In this document: piece by piece, positions 17,548 to 26,792 of the stretch | Numbering within the stretch: position 1 is the first letter of the stretch | Layout: each line of letters starts with the position of its first letter | Origin: Halomonas sp. | GTDB lineage: Bacteria > Pseudomonadota > Gammaproteobacteria > Pseudomonadales > Halomonadaceae | Length of the DNA: 64,000 nt | Assembly: GCF_017983445.1 (NCBI RefSeq) | Contig: NZ_JAGOBJ010000013.1 | Location: 1 to 64,000 of the forward strand | Direction of reading: 5' to 3' | The notes under the pieces: model-generated | Database searches by the model: none | What the model saw: the letters and a program-made list of their open reading frames with translations, nothing else | Told to the model about the DNA's origin: nothing | Translations under genes and position numbers: made by a program

Positions 17548-18730
17548 GACCAAATCCGCTCACCATCATGATTGTTAGATCATCGGGTAAAGCATCGCGG
17601 TCTGGGTTTGCCTCATCAATTGCATCGCCTTCTGCAAGGAGTGCATTTGTCTGGGCTAGCCGGTCGCGCAACTGCTCAAGCGTGACACTTTCGCTTATTA
17701 ATTGCTCAAGTTCCTTGAGCCGCGTGTCGAGCGTTTTACCCGGCAAGCATTCCAATACACCGTCTGAACATAGCCATAAGCGAAATTCAGCCGGTAAAGC
17801 ACAGCTCAGCGAAGGATACTCTATATCGGGGAAAAGGCCTACCGGCATCCCCTCTCCTTCAAGCCGAACGAGCTGACCATCAGCGACCAATAAAGGCATC
17901 GGCAGCTGAGCGCCGAGCGAATAGTGCAGGGTATGCGAGCAATGGTCAATAACCCCGACGAACAAGGTGGCATGTTTACCGATATCGGTACCCTGCAGCT
18001 CCCGGTTCATGGCCGCCAGCCAGTCGGGCGCCAAGCGTTCTGGCTGCTCTCCGTTCCACTCATTGAGCCACCGGTTACACAGATACTTCAACAGTACCGT
18101 TACAAACGCCGATGAAGCCCCATGGCCAGACACGTCGGCAAAATAGAACGCACTGTAGCGCTCGTTGTAACGCTGGTAATCCAGAAAATCGCCGGACAGA
18201 TATAGCGAAGGTGCAAACCAATAGTCAAAATAAACGCTGTTGATGACCTTGGGCCGGGCAGGCAGCAACCGCCGCTGAATATGTCCGCCACTTTGCTGAT
18301 CCATACGCAATAATGCCAGGTGCGTCTCTAAACTCTCGTTTAGTTCGGCAAGCCGCTCACGATCACGCTCACGCTCGCTGGCAAGCGCATGCAGCTCAAT
18401 AGCCTTGCGGATCATTCGTCGCAGCAGCTCAGTGTGGCGCAGCGGATGGACGATATAGTCCACCAACCCAATATCCACCGCTTTAATCAGATCTGCGTCC
18501 TGGCGTGAATCGCTCACCACCAGAGTTGGCAGACGACCGGCCAACTGCGACCACTGCTGATGCGGTACCGAGTGCGCATGTGCGACAATCAGCGCCGTTT
18601 CTGCAGGCAGATAATTAATGTTATCCGCTGCAAACACCCACATGCCGTCGCACGTAATGGCTTCTGCCAGCGCATTACGTTCAGGACCCGGCTCGGCGAT
18701 CACTGCAATCAGCTGCTTGGAATGATCCAT
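17537..18730 (-). CDS. SpoIIE-type PP2C phosphatase with degenerate receiver domain
   Basis: A 397-residue soluble protein. Residues about 1-120 fold like a response-regulator receiver but lack its chemistry: the acidic pair is AEP, the phospho-Asp position reads IVAHAHS, and the usual Lys-Pro is HPLR. A coiled linker (ERERDRERLAELNESLETHL) leads to a SpoIIE phosphatase domain (about 160-395). The metal-binding residues there are intact: SGDFLD, FADVSGHGASSAF, CSDGVLE and DDLTIMMV. It should dephosphorylate the STAS protein encoded next. I chose the ATG at 18730 because TGAGG sits 7 bases upstream; a TTG 12 bases further up is the alternative. Confidence 0.85.
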   Translation of the reverse strand: MDHSKQLIAVIAEPGPERNALAEAITCDGMWVFAADNINYLPAETALIVAHAHSVPHQQWSQLAGRLPTLVVSDSRQDADLIKAVDIGLVDYIVHPLRHTELLRRMIRKAIELHALASERERDRERLAELNESLETHLALLRMDQQSGGHIQRRLLPARPKVINSVYFDYWFAPSLYLSGDFLDYQRYNERYSAFYFADVSGHGASSAFVTVLLKYLCNRWLNEWNGEQPERLAPDWLAAMNRELQGTDIGKHATLFVGVIDHCSHTLHYSLGAQLPMPLLVADGQLVRLEGEGMPVGLFPDIEYPSLSCALPAEFRLWLCSDGVLECLPGKTLDTRLKELEQLISESVTLEQLRDRLAQTNALLAEGDAIDEANPDRDALPDDLTIMMVSGFGHAD

Positions 18731-18738
18731 GTCAGGCC

Positions 18739-19533
18739 TCAATCGGCGAAATCATCGTCACTAAAGTCGCTGTCGTCGAATTCAAAGCTGTCCATTGCAA
18801 ACGGATCATCGCCTAACTGACCATCGTTAATCTGAAACTGGCGGCGCTGCAAAAAGGCATCGCGTATAAACCGATACCGGTCACCTTGAATCAGGTCTTC
18901 CTGATCGAGTAGGCCCGCACGGATATCAACGATATTAAGTGCCGCCACTCCTATCCGGGTAGGATCATCTTCAATATAAAACGTTGGATAGGAAGCTACA
19001 TCGGCGGGTAAGCCAGTGGTATCACGAAGCGTGCTGGGGCCTAGCAGTGGCAGAACCAGGTAACGCGAGTCCTCCCATCCCCAAACGGCCAGCGTTTGCC
19101 CAAAATCCTCATCATCTGCGGTTATTTCCATCAGCGTGGCGTAATCAAGCAACCCCCCAATCCCCACGGTGGTATTGATCAGAAACCGCGAGGTGGCAAG
19201 CCCTGCATTGGCAGGCTTTCCCTGCAGCAGACTATTGATCGCCGTGCGTATTTCGCCCAAGTTGGAAAAGAAATTGCCAATACCGGTTTGCACGGGATCA
19301 GGCGTCACGGTTCGATAACCTTTTGCCACGGGCTTTAACGCATAACGATCCAGCACATCATTAAATACGAACACGCGGCGGTTAAAGCCTTCCCAGGGAT
19401 CTTCCGGGTTCGCCTCTTGAGCCATTTGCGTACTGGCGCAGCCGCTGACCGTCAGCGTAGTAAACAGCATGACAGGCAACACTGCCTTAGACATGGAGCT
19501 AGAGTTTTTTTGGCTGGCTAGGAGGCGCAACAT
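18739..19533 (-). CDS. mlaA: MlaA/VacJ-family outer-membrane lipoprotein
   Basis: A 264-residue lipoprotein of the Mla pathway that removes misplaced phospholipids from the outer leaflet. The lipobox is LTVSGC with the lipidated Cys at residue 32, after an unusually long N-region; an internal ATG at residue 14 would give a standard signal but lacks a ribosome site, while AGAGGA precedes the first ATG. Family hallmarks are PWEGFNRRVFVFND and NLGEIRTAINSLLQGK. The tail is strongly acidic. It is separate from any mlaFEDCB operon and is followed after 8 bases by the phosphatase gene. Confidence 0.92.
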   Translation of the reverse strand: MLRLLASQKNSSSMSKAVLPVMLFTTLTVSGCASTQMAQEANPEDPWEGFNRRVFVFNDVLDRYALKPVAKGYRTVTPDPVQTGIGNFFSNLGEIRTAINSLLQGKPANAGLATSRFLINTTVGIGGLLDYATLMEITADDEDFGQTLAVWGWEDSRYLVLPLLGPSTLRDTTGLPADVASYPTFYIEDDPTRIGVAALNIVDIRAGLLDQEDLIQGDRYRFIRDAFLQRRQFQINDGQLGDDPFAMDSFEFDDSDFSDDDFAD

Positions 19534-19560
19534 GATCTTTCCTCTTGTAAAACCTGAATG

Positions 19561-20685
19561 CTATAACTGGCACTGAACCACGATGCTCCCAGCGCTGTAA
19601 CCTGCGCCAAAAGAACAAATCACACCGATGTCGCCCTTCTCCAACCCACTACGGTGCAGGTGAAAGGCAATAATGGAGCCTGCCGAGCTGGTATTGGCGT
19701 AACGGTCTAAAATGATAGGCGCCTGCGTTTCGCTGGGCTCAAAACCTAATACTTTACGGGCGATAAGATCATTCATATGGCGATTGGCCTGATGCAGCCA
19801 CATTTTTTTAAGATCACTACCCGATAGCTCAAGCGACATTAAATGCTCAGAAATAAGCTTGGCTACCAGAGGACAGACTTCCTTGAAAACCCGTCGTCCT
19901 TCCTGCACAAACAGTTTATCAATCGCCAGTGGATCGCTGTCCGTTACACGGTTCAAAAAACCCGCATTATTACGAATCGCATTGGAAAACTGGGTAACCA
20001 GGCGCGTGCCCAATATCTCAAAACGCTCGCTGGCAACGGCCACCGCGCTATTTTCCAATACTACAGCCGTACAAGCATCGCCGAAAATAAAGTGGCTGTC
20101 ACGGTCCTGGAAATTTAAATGTGCTGAGCATATTTCCGGATTAACCACCAAGGCACGCTTTACGCTCCCCGATGCAATGGCGTTAGCAGCGGTTTCCAGA
20201 GCGAACGTTGCGGAACTGCAGGCAACGTTCATATCAAACCCATAGCCGCTTGAGCCCAGGGCTTGCTGTACTTCAACCGCCACGGCTGGATAGGCACGCT
20301 CCAGGTTTGAACACGCCACAATCACAAGCTCGATATCTTCTGGCGCTACCTGGGCATTTTCCAGCGCCTGCAGGGCGGCAGCGGTCGCCATTTCGCATTG
20401 AATGGACGGCTCATCATTTTTCCGCACGGGAAGCTGAGGGCGCATACGCTCAGGATCGAGAATACCCGCGGCATCCAATACGTAACGACTCTTGATACCC
20501 GACGCTTTTTCAATGAACTCGCTGCTGGAATGGTCTAACGGCTCACGCTCACCGCGCTTTATCTCTTCAGCAAAGCGCGCATTCTCACTATCGACCCACG
20601 TATTAAATGCGCTTACCAGAGCCGCATTATCAATGGCGTGTTCCGGCGTATAGAGCCCCGTACCGGTTATCACCACATTTGTCAT
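19561..20685 (-). CDS. beta-ketoacyl-ACP synthase III-like enzyme
   Basis: A 374-residue thiolase-fold synthase with the FabH catalytic triad: Cys156 in NVACSSATFA, His in LHQANRHMN and Asn in YANTSSAGS. It is about 55 residues longer than FabH, with an insertion near residues 35-65, as in the Pseudomonas PA3286-type enzymes that feed medium-chain acyl-CoA into fatty-acid synthesis. That assignment is from memory of the family, not shown by the sequence. GAGGAG precedes the ATG. Canonical fab genes are not adjacent. Confidence 0.85.
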   Translation of the reverse strand: MTNVVITGTGLYTPEHAIDNAALVSAFNTWVDSENARFAEEIKRGEREPLDHSSSEFIEKASGIKSRYVLDAAGILDPERMRPQLPVRKNDEPSIQCEMATAAALQALENAQVAPEDIELVIVACSNLERAYPAVAVEVQQALGSSGYGFDMNVACSSATFALETAANAIASGSVKRALVVNPEICSAHLNFQDRDSHFIFGDACTAVVLENSAVAVASERFEILGTRLVTQFSNAIRNNAGFLNRVTDSDPLAIDKLFVQEGRRVFKEVCPLVAKLISEHLMSLELSGSDLKKMWLHQANRHMNDLIARKVLGFEPSETQAPIILDRYANTSSAGSIIAFHLHRSGLEKGDIGVICSFGAGYSAGSIVVQCQL

Positions 20686-20788
20686 GCCTGTTCTCCTCTA
20701 AGCGGTTTGCCATCCATCATTGGCGTAGGCCTACGGCGCGCGCTTAACGTTACTGTGTGCGTTATTGGTCGCTTTTACCAGCCGTCCT

Positions 20789-23700
20789 CTAAACGCTAAT
20801 TATCTCTTGCCAGCGTTTTTCCAGCCGCTTTCCCGATACCGGTATCAGCGTTCCCAACTGCTGAGCAAAAAGCGATACGCGCAGCTCCTGTATCCACCAG
20901 CCAAACGCCACTAACTCAGGGTCTTCAATCTGCCCGCGCTGCTCGCTTTTACGTCGAGCGTCAAAGCGTGTTTCCAGCGCTTGAATGTCGTGCATCATCA
21001 TGTGATCGCGTCCACGTTCACGGGCCGCCTTTTCAAGTCGAATCAACGCTGCTTCCGTATAGCGGGGATATTCGACAAGCCACTGGCCTGCATCACGAAT
21101 GAAGCCAGGATAGACCAAGCGCTGCATCTGTGCGCTGATATCGCTGTAGGTCAAAGCCAGCGCAAAATTGAGCTTGCCTTTAAGTACCTTAGTTACCGCC
21201 AAATGGCCTTTCAATGCCGCCTCAACCTGCTTGAGTAACGTGGCAGCATGCTCAACAAGCTCTGCTTTAGTGGCGTCCAGGCGCGCGGCCAATTCAGCCG
21301 ATGAGCGCGGCAGAGGATGCTGGGCAACTACCTGGGTAAATACCGCAAGTAAGAGATCGTCCACCAATGCCTGCTTGCTGCCTACCTTGGCAAACAGCAG
21401 CGCGCATTTTTCAACATCGGGTAAGCGTTTGATGGCCTTAACCTGGTCAGGCTGACGGGCAATGGCCAGCCGGGCAACGCCTTCCTGATGCGCGGCTTGC
21501 GCTTTTGCCGGGTGATCAAACAGCGCAACCCTAAACTCACCGGCCTCGGCGACTAGCGCGGGGTAGGCTTCAACACGAATACCCGCCTGCGTGGTCACTC
21601 GCGACTCGGGTAACGGCTCGTCTGGCAGTCCTTTAAGCGCGGGTGCCTGGCTTGCCTGCTCGGCTAATGCCTGAGCACCGGCGCTGGCGGCCGCCTCAAA
21701 GCGCTGCTCAAGCGCCCTTACATGGCGCCCTTGCCCCAGCTGTTTACCCGCATGATCAACCACCCGAATATTCATCATCAGATGTGGTTCCAGCAGATCC
21801 AACCGCCAATCATCCGGATGCACCCGCGTACCCGACCGGCGCCGGATAAATTCGCCCAACGCTTCCGTTAGCGGACGCTGGTCAGGCACCAGCGTTTCCA
21901 AGGCGGCGTCTACCCAGTCAGGAATAGGCACCACCTGGCGACGAATGCTTTTGGGCAATGACTTCAACAGCGCAATGCACTTCTCACGCAATAACCCCGG
22001 CACCAGCCACTCCAGGGCGTGTACCGGCAGTTGCGGCAGCATGGCTGCCGGTACCGTCAGAGTAACGCCATCATCCTCGGCGTGAGGTTCAAAATGATAA
22101 CTAACCGGGTAGGCCACACCACCAAGGGTTAAATAATCGGGGTACTGCGCCTGGGTGACATCGGCTGCATCACGTGCTTTTAGTGCGTCTATATCAAAGT
22201 GAAGCAGCTTGGGCGTCTGGCGCTCCGCTTCTTTACGCCAGTGCTCAAAGCCTTTGCCATTGATAACGTCATCAGGAATACGCTCATCGTAAAACGCAAA
22301 CAGCGTGTCCTCATCGACGAGAATATCACGTCGACGGGCACGGTCTTCGAGCGCCTCGACTTCGTCGATCAACGCGCGGTTATGGGCGAAAAACGCACCT
22401 TTTGTATTGAATTCGCCTTCTACCAGCGCACGACGAATAAACAGCTTACGTGACTCTTCAGGGTCAATCGGCCCGTAATGGACTCGGCGACGCGCGACAA
22501 TCGGCAACCCAAATAGCGTAACTTGCTCAAACGCCACAACCTGGGCGCGCTTTTGCTCCCAATGCGGTTCGCTATAGCTGCGTTTTACCAGGTGCTCGGC
22601 CTGCGGCTCGATCCATTGAGGATCAATTTTGGCCACGGTACGCGCATAGAGCTTCGTGGTTTCAATCAGCTCAAACGCCATGATCCATTTAGGCGACTTC
22701 TTGGCAAGCCCCGAGCCTGGATGAATCATGAATTTGCGGTTACGTGCGCCCAGGTATTCACGATTTTCGAGCAGCGTGCCAAGGTTCGACAATAAGCCGG
22801 ACAGAAGAGCCTGATGCAGCTTGCCCGATGTCTTGCGCCGCGCCTGACGAGCCTGCTCTTCACTTTCATCTTCATCACGCGGTAGCGGTGCGGGCACATC
22901 GATCTGCATATCGCGCAGCAGCTGCCGGAGCTGGCGGAACGTATCATGCCATTCACGCATGCGCAGGTAGTTAATATAGTGTTCACGGCACCAGCGGCGC
23001 AGCTGATTGCCCGACAGGGCTTCACGGGCATTTTCAATGCCATGCCAAAGGTTGAGCAAAGCCACGAAATCCGAATCCGGATCGTGCCACCGCTGGTGCG
23101 CCTGGTCGGCAGCCTGGCGCTTATCGGCCGGACGATCACGCGGGTCCTGAATGGCCAATGCGGATACCACGACCAGCACATCGCGCAGACTGCCACGCTC
23201 AGCCCCTGCCAGCACCATGCGCGCCAGCCGCGGGTCAATGGGCAGCTTGGCCAGCTTGCGGCCTAACAGACTTAAGCGCTGGGCTTCATCGACCGCGCCC
23301 AGTTCAAAGAGTAGCCGGAAGCCATCTTTGACGAACCGGCTATCGGGTGGATCCACAAACGGAAACGCTTCGATATCACCTAGCTTCAGCGCCAGCATGG
23401 AAAGAATCACCGAGGCCAAATTGGTGCGTTGAATTTCCGGGTCGGTAAACGCTGGGCGGGAAAGAAAATCCTCTTCATCATAAAGACGAATACAAACGCC
23501 TTCCGCTACCCGTCCACAACGTCCCTTACGCTGATTGGCGCTGGCCTGACTTACGGGCTCGATCGGCAAGCGCTGAATTTTTGCTCGATAGCTATAGCGG
23601 CTAATGCGTACAAGACCAGGGTCAATCACGTAGCGAATGCCCGGCACCGTCAGCGAGGTTTCCGCAACGTTGGTGGAGAGTACGATCCGCCGACCACGAT

Positions 23701-24793
23701 GCGCCGAAAACACCCGGTTCTGCTCTTCATTGGAAAGGCGTGCATAAAGCGGCAGAATTTCCGTGCCCTTTAAATCGGCACGCCGCAGGGTATCGGCCGT
23801 TTCACGAATTTCCCGTTCCCCAGGCAAAAATACCAGCACATCCCGCGGACCATGTAGCCAGCCCTTTTCACGCTCGATGGTTTCGATTTCATTGACCGCA
23901 TGCAAAATGCCTTCCTGAAGCGTGCGGTCTTCTTCGTCCTCATCATCACGCGCCAGAGGGCGGTAGTGCACATCGACTGGGTACGTACGCCCCGATACCT
24001 CTATCACGGGCGCGGGCGCATCAGGCGTGCCGAAATGGGCCGAAAAGCGGTCCACATCGATAGTGGCCGAGGTAATAATAACCTTGAGATCAGGACGTTT
24101 GGGCAACAGCCTTTTCAGGTATCCAAGCAGAAAGTCGATATTCAGACTGCGCTCATGCGCTTCATCAATGATGATGGTGTCGTAACGCATGAGTAAAGGG
24201 TCGTGCTGGGTTTCGGCCAACAAGATGCCGTCGGTCATCAGCTTAACCAACGTTGTGGGGCTACTCTGGTCGGTAAAGCGCACCTGGTAACCCACCTGCT
24301 CGCCCAATGGTACCTCAATCTCTTCTGCCAACCGCCCGGCAACGCTACGCGCCGCTAACCGGCGCGGCTGAGTATGACCAATTAACCCGCGCCGTCCCCG
24401 GCCTAGTTCCAGGCACATTTTGGGTAGCTGAGTGGTTTTACCCGATCCGGTTTCACCAGCGACAACCACCACCTGATGATCACGAATGGCGTTTAAAATA
24501 TCTTCCCGACGCTCGACTACCGGCAGTTCAGCGGGGTAGTTAAAGGTTACTTTCAGCGCCTCACGCTGCTTGAATAATTGCTGTGACCTCTCGATCTCAC
24601 GCTGCACCTCGTTTAAACCATGGTCGATTGGCTTATGCTCACGTACACGACGCGCCAACCCTGCCACACGGCGTTCCAGGCGCTGTGCGTCACGCAGCAT
24701 AACGTTGCCTATGGCTTTTTCGAGCACAGCAAGGCGTTGGTTATCGGTTAGATCGGAGGGCATATCGGTGGTCACGTTAGGCTCAGTTTCCAT
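20789..24793 (-). CDS. hrpA: ATP-dependent RNA helicase HrpA
   Basis: A DEAH-box helicase of 1334 residues (E. coli HrpA 1300). Motif I GETGSGKTTQLPK (about residue 113), motif II DEAH (IIIDEAHERSLN), motif III SAT and motif VI QRKGRCGR are present. Winged-helix, ratchet and OB regions follow, then the long HrpA-specific C-terminal domain. In E. coli it rescues stalled ribosomes and processes some mRNAs. It begins 127 bases from the fadD stop in the same direction, with the fadD terminator not between them. GAG lies upstream of the ATG; internal ATGs lack better sites. Confidence 0.95.
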   Translation of the reverse strand: METEPNVTTDMPSDLTDNQRLAVLEKAIGNVMLRDAQRLERRVAGLARRVREHKPIDHGLNEVQREIERSQQLFKQREALKVTFNYPAELPVVERREDILNAIRDHQVVVVAGETGSGKTTQLPKMCLELGRGRRGLIGHTQPRRLAARSVAGRLAEEIEVPLGEQVGYQVRFTDQSSPTTLVKLMTDGILLAETQHDPLLMRYDTIIIDEAHERSLNIDFLLGYLKRLLPKRPDLKVIITSATIDVDRFSAHFGTPDAPAPVIEVSGRTYPVDVHYRPLARDDEDEEDRTLQEGILHAVNEIETIEREKGWLHGPRDVLVFLPGEREIRETADTLRRADLKGTEILPLYARLSNEEQNRVFSAHRGRRIVLSTNVAETSLTVPGIRYVIDPGLVRISRYSYRAKIQRLPIEPVSQASANQRKGRCGRVAEGVCIRLYDEEDFLSRPAFTDPEIQRTNLASVILSMLALKLGDIEAFPFVDPPDSRFVKDGFRLLFELGAVDEAQRLSLLGRKLAKLPIDPRLARMVLAGAERGSLRDVLVVVSALAIQDPRDRPADKRQAADQAHQRWHDPDSDFVALLNLWHGIENAREALSGNQLRRWCREHYINYLRMREWHDTFRQLRQLLRDMQIDVPAPLPRDEDESEEQARQARRKTSGKLHQALLSGLLSNLGTLLENREYLGARNRKFMIHPGSGLAKKSPKWIMAFELIETTKLYARTVAKIDPQWIEPQAEHLVKRSYSEPHWEQKRAQVVAFEQVTLFGLPIVARRRVHYGPIDPEESRKLFIRRALVEGEFNTKGAFFAHNRALIDEVEALEDRARRRDILVDEDTLFAFYDERIPDDVINGKGFEHWRKEAERQTPKLLHFDIDALKARDAADVTQAQYPDYLTLGGVAYPVSYHFEPHAEDDGVTLTVPAAMLPQLPVHALEWLVPGLLREKCIALLKSLPKSIRRQVVPIPDWVDAALETLVPDQRPLTEALGEFIRRRSGTRVHPDDWRLDLLEPHLMMNIRVVDHAGKQLGQGRHVRALEQRFEAAASAGAQALAEQASQAPALKGLPDEPLPESRVTTQAGIRVEAYPALVAEAGEFRVALFDHPAKAQAAHQEGVARLAIARQPDQVKAIKRLPDVEKCALLFAKVGSKQALVDDLLLAVFTQVVAQHPLPRSSAELAARLDATKAELVEHAATLLKQVEAALKGHLAVTKVLKGKLNFALALTYSDISAQMQRLVYPGFIRDAGQWLVEYPRYTEAALIRLEKAARERGRDHMMMHDIQALETRFDARRKSEQRGQIEDPELVAFGWWIQELRVSLFAQQLGTLIPVSGKRLEKRWQEIISV

Positions 24794-24844
24794 TCGTTAC
24801 TCAAAAGCGGGATTGCCAGCCGTGTAGCGACAGGGCAAATAAAC

Positions 24845-24874
24845 ATCCGGCCCGCTTTAGTGAGCGGGCCGGAT
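24845..24874 (-). terminator. hairpin terminator after fadD
   Basis: A perfect 12-bp GC-rich stem, ATCCGGCCCGCT (24845-24856) with AGCGGGCCGGAT (24863-24874), and a 6-nt loop. On the minus strand GTTTATTT follows. It lies 46 bases past the fadD stop and 51 bases before the hrpA start, so hrpA probably has its own promoter or depends on readthrough. Confidence 0.7.
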
Positions 24875-24920
24875 ATTGTAACGCTTCTATCAACGTGACG
24901 CCTAACCGGGGCTGGGGGCG

Positions 24921-26600
24921 TTAATGGCTGTCGCTAGACGCTGGCTTTTCATCACGTAGTTCACGGCGTAATACCTTGCCGACATTCGTTTTGGGCAGTT
25001 CGTCACGAAACTCAATGTACTTGGGCACTTTATAGCCCGTTAACTGCTCCTTACACCAGCTACGCAGCGTTGCAGCATCTAGCTGGCTATTTTTGGACAC
25101 GACAAACAGCTTGATGACTTCTCCGGCATCTTCATCCGGCACGCCAACCACTGCGGCTTCAATAATATCCGGATGAGAGGCGACGATATCTTCGACTTCA
25201 TTGGGGTAAACGTTAAACCCTGACACCAGGATCATGTCTTTCTTGCGATCCACAATGCGGATATAGCCATCGTCCTGAAGTACCGCAATATCGCCGGTAA
25301 AAAACCAGCCATCGCTATCAATGGATTTATGAGTTTCATCTTCACGCTGCCAGTAGCCCTTCATTACCTGAGGCCCCTGTACGCAGAGCTCGCCCGGCTC
25401 GCCTAGCGCCACGTCATTGCCTTCAGCATCAATGACTTTAACAGCGGTACCCGCGACGGGCTTGCCAATAGTACCAAGCTGAATGGCATCGGTTGGGTTA
25501 AAGCTCACAATGGGCGAGGTTTCTGTTAATCCATACCCTTCCGCAATTGGGCAGCCGGTGGTCTCCTCCCAGCGCTGAGCGGCAGCTTTGGTCAGGGCCA
25601 TCCCACCGGAAATGGTCAGTTTGAGATGAGAAAAATCAAGTTGCTTGAAATCGTCCCGGTTACATAGTGCGTTAAACAGCGTGTTCAAACCGATAAACGC
25701 GGTGAACTTAACCTTTTTGAGTTCTTTGACAAATCCATCGATATCACGTGGATTGGTAATCAGTAGCGAATGATTGCCCGACTCCATCAAAAAGAGGCAA
25801 TTAACCGTGAACGTATAGATGTGATAAACCGGCAGCGGTGCAACCACCAGCTCCTGCCCTTCTTTTAAATGCGCCCCGATCGCCAACCGCGCTTGCAGCA
25901 TATTGGCAATCAGGTTGCAGTGCGTGAGCATCGCCCCTTTGGGCAGGCCGGTAGTACCGCCGGTGTACTGCAGTGCAGCCAGGTCATCCTGGCTTCGGCT
26001 TACCTCGGTATAATTTAACGAGGCGCCCTTGTTCATGGCATCGCGAAAACTGATCGCTTTGGGCAGCGAGTAGGCCGGCACCATTTTTTTCACGTGCTTG
26101 ACCACAGCGTTTATCAACCACCGCTTGGGTAAGCCGTGAAGATCACCAAGCTCGGTCACCAGCACATGTTTGATGTCGGTCTTATCAACCACGTTTTCAA
26201 GCTTTTTAGCCATATTGGCTAAAATCAGCACGGCCTTGGCACCTGAGTCCTTAAACTGGTGGGTCATTTCCCGCTCGGTGTAAAGCGGGTTGGTATTTAC
26301 CACTACCAGGCCTGCGCGCATAGCTCCGAATACAGCGACCGGAAACTGTAAAACGTTAGGCAGTTGAATGGCGATCCGATCGCCAGGCTTTAGGTCAGTC
26401 TCGTGCTGAAGCCAGGCCGCAAAGTCGGCGGACAGGCGGTCAAGGTCGGCAAAGGTGAGCGTTTTGCCCATGCAGCTAAACGCAGGTCGTTCCTTATGAC
26501 GGCTGACAGCAGCATTAAAAACGTCTGTAATGGAGTCGTACTGATCCAACCCTTCAAGCTCAGGGCCGCGTAATATAGGAGCTGTGGCGTGTTCGCTCAT
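24921..26600 (-). CDS. fadD: long-chain fatty acid-CoA ligase FadD
   Basis: A 559-residue acyl-CoA synthetase matching E. coli FadD in length and motifs: YTGGTTGLPKGAMLTH, the GYGLTETSP adenylate motif, GWFFTGDIAVLQDDGYIRIVD and KVLRRELR. It activates imported long-chain fatty acids at the inner membrane face for beta-oxidation. GGAG lies upstream of the ATG at 26600; a TTG two codons earlier is less likely. The upstream region contains an imperfect PsrA-type site, suggesting shared control with the acyl-CoA dehydrogenase at 657-2462. Confidence 0.94.
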   Translation of the reverse strand: MSEHATAPILRGPELEGLDQYDSITDVFNAAVSRHKERPAFSCMGKTLTFADLDRLSADFAAWLQHETDLKPGDRIAIQLPNVLQFPVAVFGAMRAGLVVVNTNPLYTEREMTHQFKDSGAKAVLILANMAKKLENVVDKTDIKHVLVTELGDLHGLPKRWLINAVVKHVKKMVPAYSLPKAISFRDAMNKGASLNYTEVSRSQDDLAALQYTGGTTGLPKGAMLTHCNLIANMLQARLAIGAHLKEGQELVVAPLPVYHIYTFTVNCLFLMESGNHSLLITNPRDIDGFVKELKKVKFTAFIGLNTLFNALCNRDDFKQLDFSHLKLTISGGMALTKAAAQRWEETTGCPIAEGYGLTETSPIVSFNPTDAIQLGTIGKPVAGTAVKVIDAEGNDVALGEPGELCVQGPQVMKGYWQREDETHKSIDSDGWFFTGDIAVLQDDGYIRIVDRKKDMILVSGFNVYPNEVEDIVASHPDIIEAAVVGVPDEDAGEVIKLFVVSKNSQLDAATLRSWCKEQLTGYKVPKYIEFRDELPKTNVGKVLRRELRDEKPASSDSH

Positions 26601-26706
26601 GGGCAATCTCCGCTATCCATGTCGATGATATTACCGACCTTGTTATTGTCGTGAGGTGAGAGAGCCAACGATATACGACGCGCAGCATGCTGTAAAACGA
26701 TCGCTT

Positions 26707-26720
26707 GAAACTTGTGTTTA
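26707..26720 (-). promoter_or_regulatory. possible PsrA-type site upstream of fadD
   Basis: GAAAC-TTGT-GTTTA lies about 110 bases upstream of the fadD start. It matches the PsrA half-sites except for the last base and carries the same TTGAAA flank as the perfect site at 2515-2534. Proposed only by analogy. The rest of 26601-26792 shows nothing else. Confidence 0.4.
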
Positions 26721-26792
26721 AACTTTAGCCATAGTGATCGAGTCGTACGCCACCCTCTCAATGTCTACTTAGTAATGTAGCGACTATTGGCC

